Shown here: positions 36,601 through 48,079 of the stretch, piece by piece | Numbering within the stretch: the first letter of the stretch is position 1 | How the letters are laid out: the number at the start of each line of letters is the position of its first letter | Assembly: GCA_024752435.1 (NCBI GenBank) | Contig: CP103031.1 | Span: 1,719,783-1,783,782, forward strand | Length of the DNA: 64,000 bases | Origin: Allantophomopsis cytisporea | Lineage: Eukaryota; Ascomycota; Leotiomycetes; Phacidiales; Phacidiaceae | Reading direction: 5' to 3' | Position numbers and translations under genes: made by a program | The notes under the pieces: model-generated | The model's database searches: none | The model's input: the letters and a program-made list of their open reading frames with translations, nothing else | Told to the model about the DNA's origin: nothing

Positions 36601-37427
36601 TCTTTTGCAAACATTGAGTTCTTCTTCACGAAGTATGGCAATTTGAAGATCTTGCTGCCGGGCGCTTCTGTAAAGTTGTGCATCTTGCGCGCTTAGCCGT
36701 GCTGTGATTTTTGCCTCGGATGCCTTTATCAAATCGGTGAGTTCTGTCGACAGAAGTCGTTGGGTCTCCAAAGTCTGTACGACGAGATCCTTTTGACCCT
36801 GCGAGAGGCTTTGGAATTCATTCTTCTGGGATAAATCACTTTGAATCGCTTTGATGCTTGTAAGAGAGTCAAGTCAGTCAAACGCTTGGAGCAGGTACGT
36901 AATCAATATGAGCTAAGCTGGAAATTGGTATCGCTGGCCTGAGGGAAGAGACGACCTGAGTTTTTGCTTAGAAGTTGACTAGAGGTAAACACGTACTATA
37001 AGTCTTTCAGAATGCTGGATCTGAGAACAGCATCTTGAAGTTCTAGCCTCTGCTGCAGCTTTTTGATCGCTCCACTACTTATCAGTGTCTTGAGCGTACT
37101 CTTGAATGCACCATCAAGTCTGCGAATGCCTTGAACCTTGGACAGCTTAAGCCGATTGAGGGCAATCTTGAGATCGTTAGCAGTTGCTGCGGTATCTAGA
37201 GCGACTTGTTCGATTCTTGATGGCTTGCGAGTTGGCTTGTCATTTTTAAATGCTGTTTGTAAGTCCTTGTCTGCAGCAGAAATCTCTGCCGTATACTTCT
37301 CTATCCGATTGCTCTCATCTAAGGAACCGTTGTCGTAAAGCTCTTTGCAGACTTTGGCACTTTCGATGGATAACTCGACTAGCTTTATAACGTTACAGGC
37401 GAGGGACAAGGCACTGATCGGATCCAT
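33658..37427 (-). CDS. NACHT-domain NLR-like protein with fungal N-terminal helical domain
   Basis: Intact 1209-residue STAND NTPase. Exon 1 is 37427-36997 and exon 2 is 36856-33658; the 140-bp intron (GTACGT...ACAAG) joins in phase as LKDLYIKAIQSDL. The N terminus MDPISALSLACNVIKLVELS is the helical domain found at the front of many fungal STAND proteins, usually called fungal_N or HeLo-like. Walker A is ISGKPGSGKSTLMDYIY at about residues 416-432, and the Walker B-like motif is RFCLLIDGLDELE at about 541-553. CRPENPFQGILKQHPYLQL is the sensor/ARC region. No WD40, ankyrin or TPR repeats are seen at the C terminus, which is a unique region of about 500 residues (VLIHRSVHDFLRED is a conserved post-NACHT block). 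Such proteins act in non-self recognition and cell death. Unlike the copy at 14922, this one is unbroken. Confidence 0.87.
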
Positions 37428-38439
37428 ATCTGTTCGCCGATTAGAACGATAAAGTGGGAGTACGTGAAACAGACTTGTAGCTACTCATTAGAAGCACAGA
37501 TAGCGCAGGTGCGGCGGAAATGCATTTATTTTGACTTACATTCAGCTGAGGCGTGAAATACTCGCGAGGCTGTGCATCACGCTTCTTTGGCCAGCCGCCC
37601 GACTCTGTTCCTTGGCGTAATACGGTGTACGCTGCAGACGCTGATCAGATTACACAATCGCCAGTAACGAATGTTTGCGACTTTTGACTTGTGCGTCACT
37701 TGCCATGGATAAAGAGATTCAGCACAATCTGTTGGCAGGTATAATCATCTACACAGCTGCTCCAGCGGCTATCACAACGCCTGAGTCGTGGCCTCGGCTT
37801 ACTTGTGCCTACGCCATCACCTCCTAGGAGACGCCCAAAGCATCTGATCCAGTCAATTGTAGATAAGGGCATCAGACTTAACAGCAACAGTCGGAAGGAT
37901 ATGACAGCTGTCAGTATGGCTTTGCACATCATTTTGGTCGTAGTCCGCCGCGCACGTTTACACGAGCGTGTCTTTACACGTACGTTCCATAGTGCCACCA
38001 TCATCGCATAGCTACATATCTGTGCACCTTAGCGTAACACTGTCCAGTATCTTTTCTTGAGTAACGAGAATGACACTTTTGGTTACTGAAGTCAATATTG
38101 TCGCTCGAAAGGTCTGTTTTTCGATTCTGGTCGACAGAAAATGAAGATAATTCTAACCGAAGAGCTGAATTGAGACCGAGAATTTGGGTGTACTGTGCAA
38201 ATAGCAATTGGAATTGTTCTAATGCTTCAGACCTTCCTATTCGAGATACCCCCATGCTTGGCAGGCCATTTGACACCTCACTCAGATATATGTACGTTCA
38301 AAGGCTATAAATACGGGCCTTACGTTCATCGACGTGAATTTTCGACGCCTACCAATATACTTTATATTGCAGTCTTATAGGATCGGAACTAGGCAAGCAT
38401 ATAATAAGATTCAATCCTTACCATAAAGTCGACACTACA
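37428..38439. other. Intergenic, no gene seen
   Basis: Divergent spacer upstream of the NACHT gene and the SnoaL-like gene; it should contain both promoters. No ORF with coding character is seen. Confidence 0.45.
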
Positions 38440-38951
38440 ATGGCCACTCAAAATACAAATGGAGATCAGGCAATCTCACGCCTCCGACAAACGGCACTGG
38501 CTGTCATTCAAGGATATAACGATTGGGATATTGAGAGCATCATGTCTTACCGTGCTCCGAGTTGCATCCACGAGATTCTTCCGAGTAGGCTTATCCTCCT
38601 CGGACACACCCTCCAGGTCATTGCTTACATATAATAGAATCTTTACAGAGGCCGGCTCGCGACAACGATGCATATAGAGAGTATTTCGGCACTATTCTAC
38701 CGGCATTCCAAGACTTTTATGTAACTGTGCTGGACATAGTAGAAGATGCGTCGGCAAACAAGGTTACAATATGGGCTTCTAGCACAGCAAAGACCGTGAT
38801 TGGGGATTATGCAAACGAGTACGTTCTTCTGTTGCACTTTGACGAGACTGGAGAGAAGCTTGTTAGATTTTTGGAGTTTGTAGACTCTGCAAAGGGAATT
38901 GAATTTTTTGGAAGATTGCAGAAGCATTTGGCCGAGCAGCATTCTCAGTAG
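38440..38951 (+). CDS. SnoaL/NTF2-like small protein, splice structure uncertain
   Basis: The N-terminal part (LAVIQGYNDWDIESIMSYRA, ATG at 38440) and the C-terminal part from 38649 (ARDNDAYREYFGTILPAFQD; VTIWASSTAKTVIGDYANEY; VLLLHFDETGEKLVRFLEF) match the small NTF2-fold fungal proteins common in metabolite gene clusters. The two halves lie in different frames. The only in-phase splice visible is a 32-bp GTCATT...TACAG intron (38617-38648), shorter than other introns here. An intron from GTAGGC at 38585 would not keep phase. Either a micro-intron is used or a small deletion has damaged the gene. Function in this fold ranges from cyclases and isomerases to ligand-binding proteins; unassigned. 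Confidence 0.6.
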
Positions 38952-41729
38952 GCTTAGGAAGCGATCATGTTTGTTAATCAATCAGAATATCTAGTCAATG
39001 CATTTCAATATTTGTAAAGTGGGACTCTAATATGTTTTGGGAAGATAGATGCCTAGCCTCTACAAACAAGACGTAAATGCTCTGAGTTGATGAAGCAAGA
39101 AAGAACTGATCGAATCTCAATCTAAAGTGTGCGAGTCCAACGCAAGGTAACTATTGGCCCTATGATATTTGTCTCTCACATTGATTGATAATCTATCAAA
39201 AGGGCGCTTCATGCTTTACTGAAGTGTTCGACAACTCAACATGAATCGCTCTTTCGTGGGAAGACATATATGGGCAAGACCTTGGAGTTAATATATATAC
39301 TGACATTCTCAAGTTCCCTTCGCGATCGAATAATTATCCTAAGCAACATTTTGAGTATTACAAAGCTGTCAACATGAGCAAGGCTAACTTGTAAAGTGTG
39401 GAGCAACTGCTTCATGCTGATTGGAAATACTCCCCACTCAACCCAAACAAATAAGTGAAGCCCTCCCGCGAAACCAGCAGCTTGTTGAAATATGACAAGC
39501 CTGTCTTGGTTTGAGGAGTCCCAGTGTGAACGAACCATAGCCGAAAAGGGATTCTACAGAACTCGGGAGGTGCAAGACGTGAGAAGGCGAAGCATAGTAG
39601 GAGACTGGCTTTCACGTGCAAATAAAGAAGATCAAGAGGACAAGTCAGTTTGCATTGGGGAATATCCCGGTATGTGTAATTGATGTTCAAGAACAATACA
39701 TGTCAAGATTAGCTTGATGTTATTCTACGTGTACTACTACTACTAAGGATTAACTTCGTCACTATTTCTTCCTTCCGTGTTCTCTTCTTCTATTGCAGAT
39801 ACAAGGACGTTAATCGTAGTTGATTGCTTGCTCTTGCTAGCGCAATGATCGGATAACGTTTCTCTCACAACGACAATACCTTGTCGTACGTTTACAATGG
39901 CGCTGTTACATCCGACGAGAAAGCATTGAAACTTTGAATGGCTTTCTAACTGAATACTATATAAGACGTATGTTTAGTTGCCCTTTAACGTAAGAAAAAC
40001 CCCTTGTCATTTGCTGTTTTTCGTTGTAGGCGCCTTCCTAGACGATTCTAAAGCTTTGCAAGTACTTCAAAATAAATGTGTTTCGAGCATATCTCGGCGA
40101 AGCTGCAATGTATGCGCCGTCTGCCTTATGGTATGATCGTCTATATCGTTTATTACTGCGCATCTTATCTGGAAATAAGACTGCTTCTAGGCTAAGCTTA
40201 GATTTGGAAACGACTGTGCTTATCTATATGGCGCCTATATCCCATCTACCAAATACTATAATTGTTCAAATTACGGTACCCAATCACCATGCATTCTCAT
40301 TTACGAATAAGCTGATACACACTGAAAAAATTCCGTCAAACATGTCTTTCTGTCAAGCAGACGTTGAGCTTGCGAAATCATTATAATTATTGAGCATGCT
40401 GTAATGATCAAAGATTAGTGCGCATATGGCAGCGTGAAGAGGCGAAGAGCTTTTAAGTGGCGTATCTCCGAAGGACTGGGTTAGCTAAGGCGAAACATGA
40501 ATCCTGCTCGACCAATTGCCATATAGTCAGTTTATAGTGTACCTTATCAACACTGAATTGAGCCTCCGCACAGGAGAATCCGAAGCGATATCCATGGATA
40601 GTATTGTAATCTCCGTTATTATCAACAAGATACAACTTGATACCAATAAGCTTTGTACTCAACTTTGAATTACTACGTTACATTATAGATGCGTTGATTG
40701 AAAGCTTTATAGTTTGGTTTTAGTCATGCTGTTCACCTCTTACGGCTTGCGTAGATCTTTGCGATGCAAATGTTAGTACAGATTGCGAGAATTTTAAAGC
40801 GTAGCTGAGGTTAAATCATGAGAAATGCGCAGCATTGAAGTTTATATTATGATATTTCTGGCAACCTTATCGACATCATCGTTATTCGTTATCGTACACA
40901 TTTACTCCTCGGATTTGCCAGAAATATCATAATGTGTAGTCCGAGGATATCCTTGGTCCTTTGTCCTTGAGTCGGAGAATACTCCGTAAACCATTTTACA
41001 ACCTCAACTGGCACATCAAAGAAAAACTAGCCAACTTAAGATTACGCCTATCCCTAAGTGCGCAGTGTGACGGATGCTTTTAGATGCCTACATCTCCACA
41101 TCTTCCGTCCACTGGCCAGATGCTGCAAACTGTTGACGGTTGCCAGAAAACCTGGAAAACCTATCAGTTCACTAATGCTGATGGCCCTACTCTCTATGTT
41201 CTATGTTCTGTGGAATGGCCGATCGCTCACATCAAGAAACGACCACTGTGGGATGTTGCGTACATTGGTTGACAGTATCGTTACGGGTGAGGCCCTACTA
41301 CGGTTGTACTGGGAATCAGGCAAAAGACTGCAAAAGGACTGAAACTAGAGTAGAATTTCATCGAGATGGAACTCTAATCGTTTTCCTGAGTCTGGATGGT
41401 TTTTCTCCGGACGCTAAACTACTTCTTCAGGGAGGTTGTGCCCGCTATCCCATTTGCGGAGGATGCACCAACGTTTGCAGCTACAGCGAACGCCTTACCA
41501 CAGCTAAATCATGAATAAGGTAGCATCGGTGGTCGAGTTCTTCTTGCTGCTGAATATTCGTATTAACTATACCCAGTTGTAAATATGCGTTAACTCGAAC
41601 AGTCTTATATATATTGACGATATTATCTACCGTGGTTTTTGAGACCTTGACATCGCATTTTCCTACATTTAGTCTCGCCCGGATATTTTGTCTGTGCTAG
41701 AATATCTATATACAATCACCGACAACAAG
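38952..41729. other. Gene-poor stretch with eroded fragments
   Basis: No complete gene in 2.8 kb. A perfect 19-bp inverted repeat at 40846-40933 is listed separately. Around 41084-41516 short frames have coding flavour (WKTYQFTNADGPTLYVLCSV; FREVVPAIPFAEDAPTFAAT) but are interrupted by several stops, suggesting an unidentified decayed gene. Confidence 0.4.
40846..40933. repeat. Perfect 19-bp inverted repeat, 50-bp spacer
   Basis: ATTATGATATTTCTGGCAA at 40846-40864 is the exact reverse complement of 40915-40933. The spacer is 40865-40914. It lies in a non-coding stretch and could be a hairpin, a foldback or miniature element, or a factor-binding palindrome. Confidence 0.8.
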
Positions 41730-42982
41730 ATGTATACCATGTCATTCAATGTAACCCTTGTAAGTTAACTAGTTATGCTCTACTGGGATCCGAGTTAATA
41801 TTACCTTCAAGGCGACTCAATTGACCCTGCTACTCTTAGCTCTGTTTATGACTATCTTGCGCCTCACTGTCCGCATCACCAAAATCTCACCGAAATTCAT
41901 GATAGCAGACTACTTTGCCATTCTATCATGGCTCTTTCTACTAGGCTTCTTTATAAGTACCACGCTGGCTAGTGCTTGGGGTGCTCTAGATATGTATGAA
42001 GAGTCTGCTGTATTGACACAGTCACTCTTGAAAGTAACAACGCACTTTCCAACGTTATATTTGAAACTTGTTGACGTTTTTATATTCTAGAGTTTATATG
42101 CTGCTTGTTTTTTCTATGATATGGGCCTTTACTTACCTAAAGCCAGCCTCATTGCCTTTTACTACACTATCATTCCAAAGGTGTTCCACAGTCAGCGGAT
42201 AGCCCTCTATATTATAACGGCATATACTTTTGGCTCATACATAGCTAGCACAAGCATAGATTTATTTTATTGCATGCCAATGTCGGAGGAATGGTAATGT
42301 CTTCCCCTTACTCTGTCATTCTTATGTTTACTATGTTAGGTCTCTTGCTCCTGGTGTCTGCTCCGTATGGACATCTAATGTTACTTATCGTATCAACTTT
42401 GCCCTAAATATCTCTTGCGACATCTTAGGTAACAGTCCCAATGATTCAATGTTTTCAAATGTTAAAGTAAATAGTGTTTTGCCTCCCTTTCTCTTTACTC
42501 CAGTATATGAGTACTAGTCGTCCAGAAAAATATTGCTTGATGTGTGTCTTCGGATTAGGTGCAATCACTATAACTACTGGTGTACTGCGGTTTGTCTGGG
42601 TTGATATTGACTGGGAATTCTCCCCAAGCGGTAAGCCACGTCAAGTTTTGTGAAGTCGATGAAAGTTACTGATTTTATAGCCATTTGGTGTTCTGGCGAA
42701 ATGTGCGCCTCTATCATAGTTGTGAATCTTCCAACACTAAAGTGCCTCTTTAAGAGAGAAACTACTACTTCGAAACTAAGCTCTATAGAGAGGCAGCTGA
42801 GTTTGAGCCAAGCTACGACTGCTCCATTTGAAAACTCAGTTATTTTCTGCTATTACCCTGGCAATGTTTCTTCAAGCAAGCATAACAATTCGCCAGCCCA
42901 CGCTATAGGTGTGTCGGCCGACCTCCCAAAGTCCCTGCATGAAGAGTTCAAAGCTCTTGAATATGGAAACCTATCAGCGTAG
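41730..42982 (+). CDS. Rhodopsin-like (PTH11-type) integral membrane protein
   Basis: Fungal seven-transmembrane protein of the rhodopsin-domain family often called PTH11-like. Exons by eye: 41730-41759, 41812-42033, 42091-42293, 42340-42466, 42504-42630 and 42681-42982, with introns of 37-57 bp. Characteristic segments are LRLTVRITKISPKFMIADYF (first loop), DMGLYLPKASLIAFYYTIIP, CLMCVFGLGAITITTGVLRF and IWCSGEMCASIIVVNLPTLK, with a hydrophilic cytoplasmic tail to 42982. The junction around 42428-42503 is doubtful. The frame stays open, but the one-base-shifted frame (VTVPMIQCFQMLK) looks more like the expected transmembrane segment, so a one-base insertion may be present. No CFEM domain is seen, so this is the non-CFEM subclass. 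Ligand unknown. Confidence 0.68.
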
Positions 42983-44811
42983 ACCCTAAAGGAAGTTGTA
43001 CTGAAGTATACTGGGCTGCGTCTCATATCAATTTGCTAAGATCAGTGGGCGAATCCTGGCAGTCGTCTCAATAGTAAAGCTGAATGGCAATCAGGTTGTA
43101 GGAAACACGATGGTCATGATGAAGAAAATTATGAGTTTGAGGGATGTCGAAGGGTCTTATCTGCAGAAGATCAAATAGCTCCATTGTGAAGAGGATTCGG
43201 AGAGTTCAAGAAAGACTCCAAGGCGAAGTTGTACAATGAGCCTAGCTTCTAATAGATGAAGAAGGAAAGCTAAATAGTCTCGCAGCTAAGAATCGTCTTC
43301 TTTAATTACCAGGGGTTGAACTTGAACCCGATAACAACATCAGTGACTCTAGTCATGATGTTGACATTCTAAGAGTTCACCACGGTCTAGCTAACCTAGC
43401 GGTGATTCTTTTCAACCAATCTATAGCAACACAAACTGTATCGATATCGATTACGATATGTACCTCTGCAGCAATACACAATTTGAGTCAGCTATAATTC
43501 GAAGTCTTCTGCTTCAAATGCAGGATTCAAGGTGCGGCTGATCAGATAACGATGGCTTTCCAAGGCATTCCGAACACGATTCATAGCTTCCACCTTTCAA
43601 ATATCAAGGCTTCCCACGGCCCACTGTACCAATCTTTGTCAAACCTATCCCTGCACCTACCTCGACTGGATCAGCTGCCAGAACCGTTGTATATGTCGCC
43701 TCTATTATGGAAACCACTAGATCAACACGACAAGCTAGAAACCAAGCTGATCCAGACGCAATTCTTCTTAGATCTTCAAATATTGCTCCTTAATATTCTG
43801 GTTCTACCGTGGTGATTCCCAAGCCCATGACCCAAGAGGTTCTTGTGCAGGAGCAGGTGGCTGCTCGAAAGAAAGGTAGGCAGATAGGGGATCTATGAAA
43901 AGAGAGATAGAGAGAAGATGGTGAAACATGCATCCAACAAATAAGATTCTCGAAATTTTGGACTACCTCGGTCAGTCGAGCTGCATTTTTGACTGGTATT
44001 TGGTGATCCTATATCAATGATACGAACAAGTCTTGCAATATTGTACAACACCTCATTGTATACAAGACCCGGTAGCTATCGCCGTAAGCCGCATCTACAA
44101 CTTGAATACATCTCATATGAATAACATGATAAGCATTTATTCGCCGCTGTCCGACTTCAAACTTGAGACATTATTTAGGCAGAATAGCTCTTGCAATGCG
44201 TAAAATGTTCTCTATGAGAGAAAATTACAGTTGCTAACACGAACTTACATATGTAATGTAGGAGCCGACATGCGAAAACTCTAACTAAAGCTGTGTTTTG
44301 ATAGCCTTGCATTACCCAAAACATCTGAATTTTGAAATAACTTGCTTCACTACGCATTGGCGCGACGATGATACCTAGGGTACAAAAGAGTAGACCTAAA
44401 TCTATGGTTTGAAAATAATGAAAGTTAGGGTTTTTTATATTGGAGATTTCTATCAAATCAACATAACTTGAGTTGTGAACGACCGTCTGTTGGGTTGGTT
44501 TCGATGCTAGTCTTCTTCTGGTTCATTCGGCATGAATCACGAGAGATTATCAGTCCCGTGCCAAACGTGCCAGAAGATGATAGGATATCTCAGGGTGGCA
44601 AGGAGTAAGATGTGAGTCACTTAATTGCAGCGTTTCTGAGTTTTGTGACAGCATCATTTTATAGCCTCGGTATTTTCATCCAGTTCATAAACCAAGGGAC
44701 GGCCAAATCGGCATCTCTTTATTCTTCGCGATTCAGTGATAATGCTACACTGTGTCCCCAACGCCCATCTTACTACTCTTGAGTTCTCTACAAGCCATTT
44801 TTGAACGTCTA
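42983..44811. other. Gene-poor stretch
   Basis: No gene is supported. Short open pieces such as CRKHDGHDEENYEFEGCRR (about 43100) and LCSNTQFESAIIRSLLLQMQ (about 43470) have a coding look but lie in different frames between stops, consistent with eroded genes. Composition is moderately AT-rich. Confidence 0.4.
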
Positions 44812-45762
44812 ATGTCATCATTAGAGTCTGTTGATTGTCGCTACCGTCTCGACACTGCAAGCTCGGCCACCCATGTCCTCTCCGACGGACGAGATTTAGG
44901 GTACGCTGAGTATGGCTCCCCCAGCGGCCAACCCATTTTCTATCTCCACGGATTTCCCGGTTCCCGACTCGAGGGTGCCTCTCTCGATTATGAGGCTTCG
45001 AAAGTAGGCGCCCGCATCATTGCTGTCGATCGCCCAGGAATGGGGTGGAGTTCACCGCACAAAGATCGGACCATACTCAGTCATGCAAAAGATGTAGAGG
45101 CCCTCGCAAATCATCTCAAGCTTCAACAGTACGGAGTCTTAGGCATCTCAGGTGGCGGACCATACGCCCTTGCTTGTGCTCGATCACTGCCTGCTGAAAA
45201 ACTGCGCATAGTCTCTATCGTCTGTGGTCTTGGATCGCCTGACATGGGCTACAACGGGATGAGATGGATGAACTGGATGGGTTGGACCTTTGGAAGGCGC
45301 ATGTTTCCGGGCTTCTGCCGTTGGTGGTTCAGTCGCGATCCGATGGCACGACTCGATTTGAGCGATCAGGAACGGATGATACTTCTACGCGAGGATTTTG
45401 AGAAGGGCAAGGCGAAAATGAATCCTAAGGATGTTGCTGTGTTTGGTGATATAAACATAATGCGGATGCTGTTACGGTCCTCGAGAGAGTCATTCGGGCA
45501 GGGGATGGATGGATTTTCAAATGATTTCAGGTTGCTGAATTCGGATTTTGGATTCAAGATTGAGGATATTAGAAAGGATTTACCGGTCCAGTTGTGGTAT
45601 GGAAAATTGGACACGAATGTGCCGCTGCATCATGGGGGAAAAGTTGCGGCTAGATTGGGCGACAACGCACATCTAAGAGTCAGTGATGATACACATGCAA
45701 GTATCTGGGCGAATAGGAAGGAAGAATATCTAGGAGAGTTGGTAAAAGCTATGACGATCTAA
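44812..45762 (+). CDS. Alpha/beta hydrolase
   Basis: Single-exon protein of 316 residues from the first in-frame ATG at 44812; the open frame starts earlier without ATG. The oxyanion-loop motif is YLHGFPGSRLEG (about 44-55) and the nucleophile elbow is GISGGGPYALACA with Ser113. The late catalytic His is in SDDTHASIW, and the acid is likely Asp in WYGKLDTNVPLHHG. All triad positions are present, so an active serine hydrolase (esterase, lactonase or epoxide-hydrolase-like without the tyrosine lid) is expected. No signal peptide is seen, so it is probably intracellular. Substrate unknown. Confidence 0.87.
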   Translation: MSSLESVDCRYRLDTASSATHVLSDGRDLGYAEYGSPSGQPIFYLHGFPGSRLEGASLDYEASKVGARIIAVDRPGMGWSSPHKDRTILSHAKDVEALANHLKLQQYGVLGISGGGPYALACARSLPAEKLRIVSIVCGLGSPDMGYNGMRWMNWMGWTFGRRMFPGFCRWWFSRDPMARLDLSDQERMILLREDFEKGKAKMNPKDVAVFGDINIMRMLLRSSRESFGQGMDGFSNDFRLLNSDFGFKIEDIRKDLPVQLWYGKLDTNVPLHHGGKVAARLGDNAHLRVSDDTHASIWANRKEEYLGELVKAMTI

Positions 45763-46598
45763 TCTGCAGGTAGTAGGGGCCTCATTCATGCTCGAACATA
45801 TCACTCGATGGTTTGTATTGTTAAAGCTGGTGAACAGGTATTCGTGGCATACTCAAGTCGGCAGATGTCTGAAACTCTAGGCGAATTTCAACCGCTCTAT
45901 CTTTTGTATCGTAGAACTACTCCTCACTCAACCCTATCTTCATTGTCTCTAACTGCATATTCGCTGGGCTACGAAGATGTTGCCGCTTCCACTTCCTGCC
46001 AGTCAAAAGAGGAACTTCGAGCTACGCCGTAGATAAGAGATCTATGTGATAAGATGTAGTACCTCAATCGCCAACAATTTGGCGACGCAGACGTCCTTGC
46101 TAAGGAATCTAGATGATGTCAATTCTGGCTGCATGAATTACGATGATGTCTGCGCACGTTATTATTGTACTGCTGAAAGACATAGACTGTATATTAGGTA
46201 TCTATTTCTTCCACACCAATCTCTATCAAATAGAATTTATGAAAGGTTTTGATATGGGTTAGAAGCATGCGCTGCCTGTTGTAATCTACCTTGCACCGAC
46301 TTCGCTCTAATAGTGATCAAGATCGATAAAGTTAGTCAAACATAATGCTTATCTTTGTCATAGCCTGAGTGTTCTTGTGTCTATTGCGGCCAACTTTTGT
46401 TCTGTTGAAATGTTCTGATTGCTAATAATAGAAAACTTGGCTCTATATGACCTCTAACCCCACATGTGCTGCTATGAATCTTAAAACGCCCAAACTTTCG
46501 AGAGGTCTAACCTCGTCGCAAATCGGCATTTCTTTGACGAGTCAACGTGTGTATGAGAAAAGTGCTAAGCATCAACCCTCCATGTTAGGTGGAAAATC
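45763..46598. other. Intergenic, no gene seen
   Basis: Spacer between convergent genes (hydrolase plus strand, nuclease-like minus strand). Nothing beyond chance ORFs. Confidence 0.45.
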
Positions 46599-47429
46599 CT
46601 AGGGAGTGTTCTGATGGGCCTCATACAAGAATCCCAGTAGCGCGGATCGCATATGAGCCGATTGAGCGTACGGGATTATGGTTATACTGCACCAATCACC
46701 AACACCATTGCTGAGAAGAGTCTGTAGACTATTGCCGGCGTTCATCTCGGTAAACCTTACCAGCAATAGGAAATCCCAGTCGAACAATGCGACATACTGG
46801 GTTCGATGCCTGATAGCATAGGCGCCAGCTTGCTTGATCAGTAGAAGAGAATGGCCGGTAAAGTAGCTGTTTGCGCCGCCGGGTTGGTTGTATGCCCCAG
46901 TGACATGAGTCAGTGCAGGTGTATTCGGGGTGATGTTTCTCAGCGCGCCTTGAAACTCTGCCGGTCTGATGACGCCGCGGTTCTTGAACTCGACAACGGC
47001 GAATGCCCTGGGTGGTTGATTAGGACCCGTAGGGCTGCGATAATAGGTTATATCGCTACGAATCCGATTGGTTGTATACTCGGACTGGCACTTGATAGTA
47101 TCCCTCAATTGGTTGGGCGCACACAGCGCCTGATTGACCGGATGAAGAAGATACAATGCTGCAGCACGGACCACATCGCCTTCGTTGGCATGGTACATGG
47201 CGTTCTCGCGATCGTAAAGGAATTCGTTATCAATTATCCCTTGTGGAGTTGCTGTTAGAAATTGTGTTCCCCGATTTGTCCAGTTGGCAAGGGGATATGA
47301 AGTAGCGAATTTCGGTGGATCAGTGTTGATAGTCGAGTCACCCGATGCTGAGGCGGTAGATACTCCGGGGGGGTTGTGATAGAGTGGAAGAGGATTATTT
47401 TGGAATGAAGCTCTGATGCTGACTGCCAT
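46599..47429 (-). CDS. Putative PD-(D/E)XK nuclease-fold protein
   Basis: Single-exon ORF of 276 residues from the ATG at 47429; the open frame extends 75 bases upstream without ATG. I do not recognise a named family. Residues 126-149 contain RSDITYYR, then RAFAVVEFKNRG, giving an Asp126 ... Glu147-x-Lys149 arrangement on predicted beta strands. This is the core of PD-(D/E)XK (restriction endonuclease-like) nucleases. An upstream helix with NEGDVVRAAALYLLHPVN would carry the usual acidic residue of this fold. A later block, HSLLLIKQAGAYAIRHRTQYVALFDWDFLLLVRF, looks like core strands. The gene faces a kinase-like gene across a 650-bp divergent spacer. Nuclease assignment is inference from motif and order only. 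Confidence 0.6.
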   Translation of the reverse strand: MAVSIRASFQNNPLPLYHNPPGVSTASASGDSTINTDPPKFATSYPLANWTNRGTQFLTATPQGIIDNEFLYDRENAMYHANEGDVVRAAALYLLHPVNQALCAPNQLRDTIKCQSEYTTNRIRSDITYYRSPTGPNQPPRAFAVVEFKNRGVIRPAEFQGALRNITPNTPALTHVTGAYNQPGGANSYFTGHSLLLIKQAGAYAIRHRTQYVALFDWDFLLLVRFTEMNAGNSLQTLLSNGVGDWCSITIIPYAQSAHMRSALLGFLYEAHQNTP

Positions 47430-48079
47430 TTTGAGTGCAATGAGTGGATTTATGAATCCAATGGAGAGGGGGTTGCTTTGTGGTAGTTGAGTTTCGTGAA
47501 ACACCAGATCAGAAAATGAAATCTGTAGAGGACTATATAGATTATCTATCTGACTCTCTTATGGGCAGTCACGACCCATCATGATATATTCATGGTATCA
47601 ATACATCTGAGGGCGTGATGGATATTCATAAACACCATGTAGCATCTCGATCCTTCCTTCGACCTAACATCCGCCTGAATTCCTCTCCAATTTTCAATTG
47701 ACTATGTAGAATTCTCTGGGTCCATGGTTAGCTATTTTCGTATGCTTATCCTTTACTCTAATCCCCCACTCTAACCCTTGCAGATCTGACTGTACCAGGC
47801 TTTGATTCTTAGATTCTGAGAATGCGCGCCCTAGCCCATAATAGAATCAGGACGGCGGCGGATTGTCCCGTTAGGCTGACGGTTATTTATGCGCGGCTAT
47901 CCAAGATATCATCTATTATAAGGTTGTATTCGTTTATAAAATGTTAAAGTCATAGCGAATCCAACCTACACAGCTATGCCAGCCTCCCATACACTTCAGT
48001 GCTTCCTTACCATCATATACCATCACATACCATCTCATCCACCTTCAAGCACCAAATCACTCTGATTGTGCCTGACCAA
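47430..48079. promoter_or_regulatory. Divergent promoter region of the nuclease-like/kinase-like pair
   Basis: The 650 bp between the two start codons must hold both promoters. The kinase-side leader (47940-48078) is CT- and CA-rich (CATACACTTC, ACCATCATATACCATCACATACCATC repeats), a common feature upstream of fungal starts. No specific operator is identified. Confidence 0.4.
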
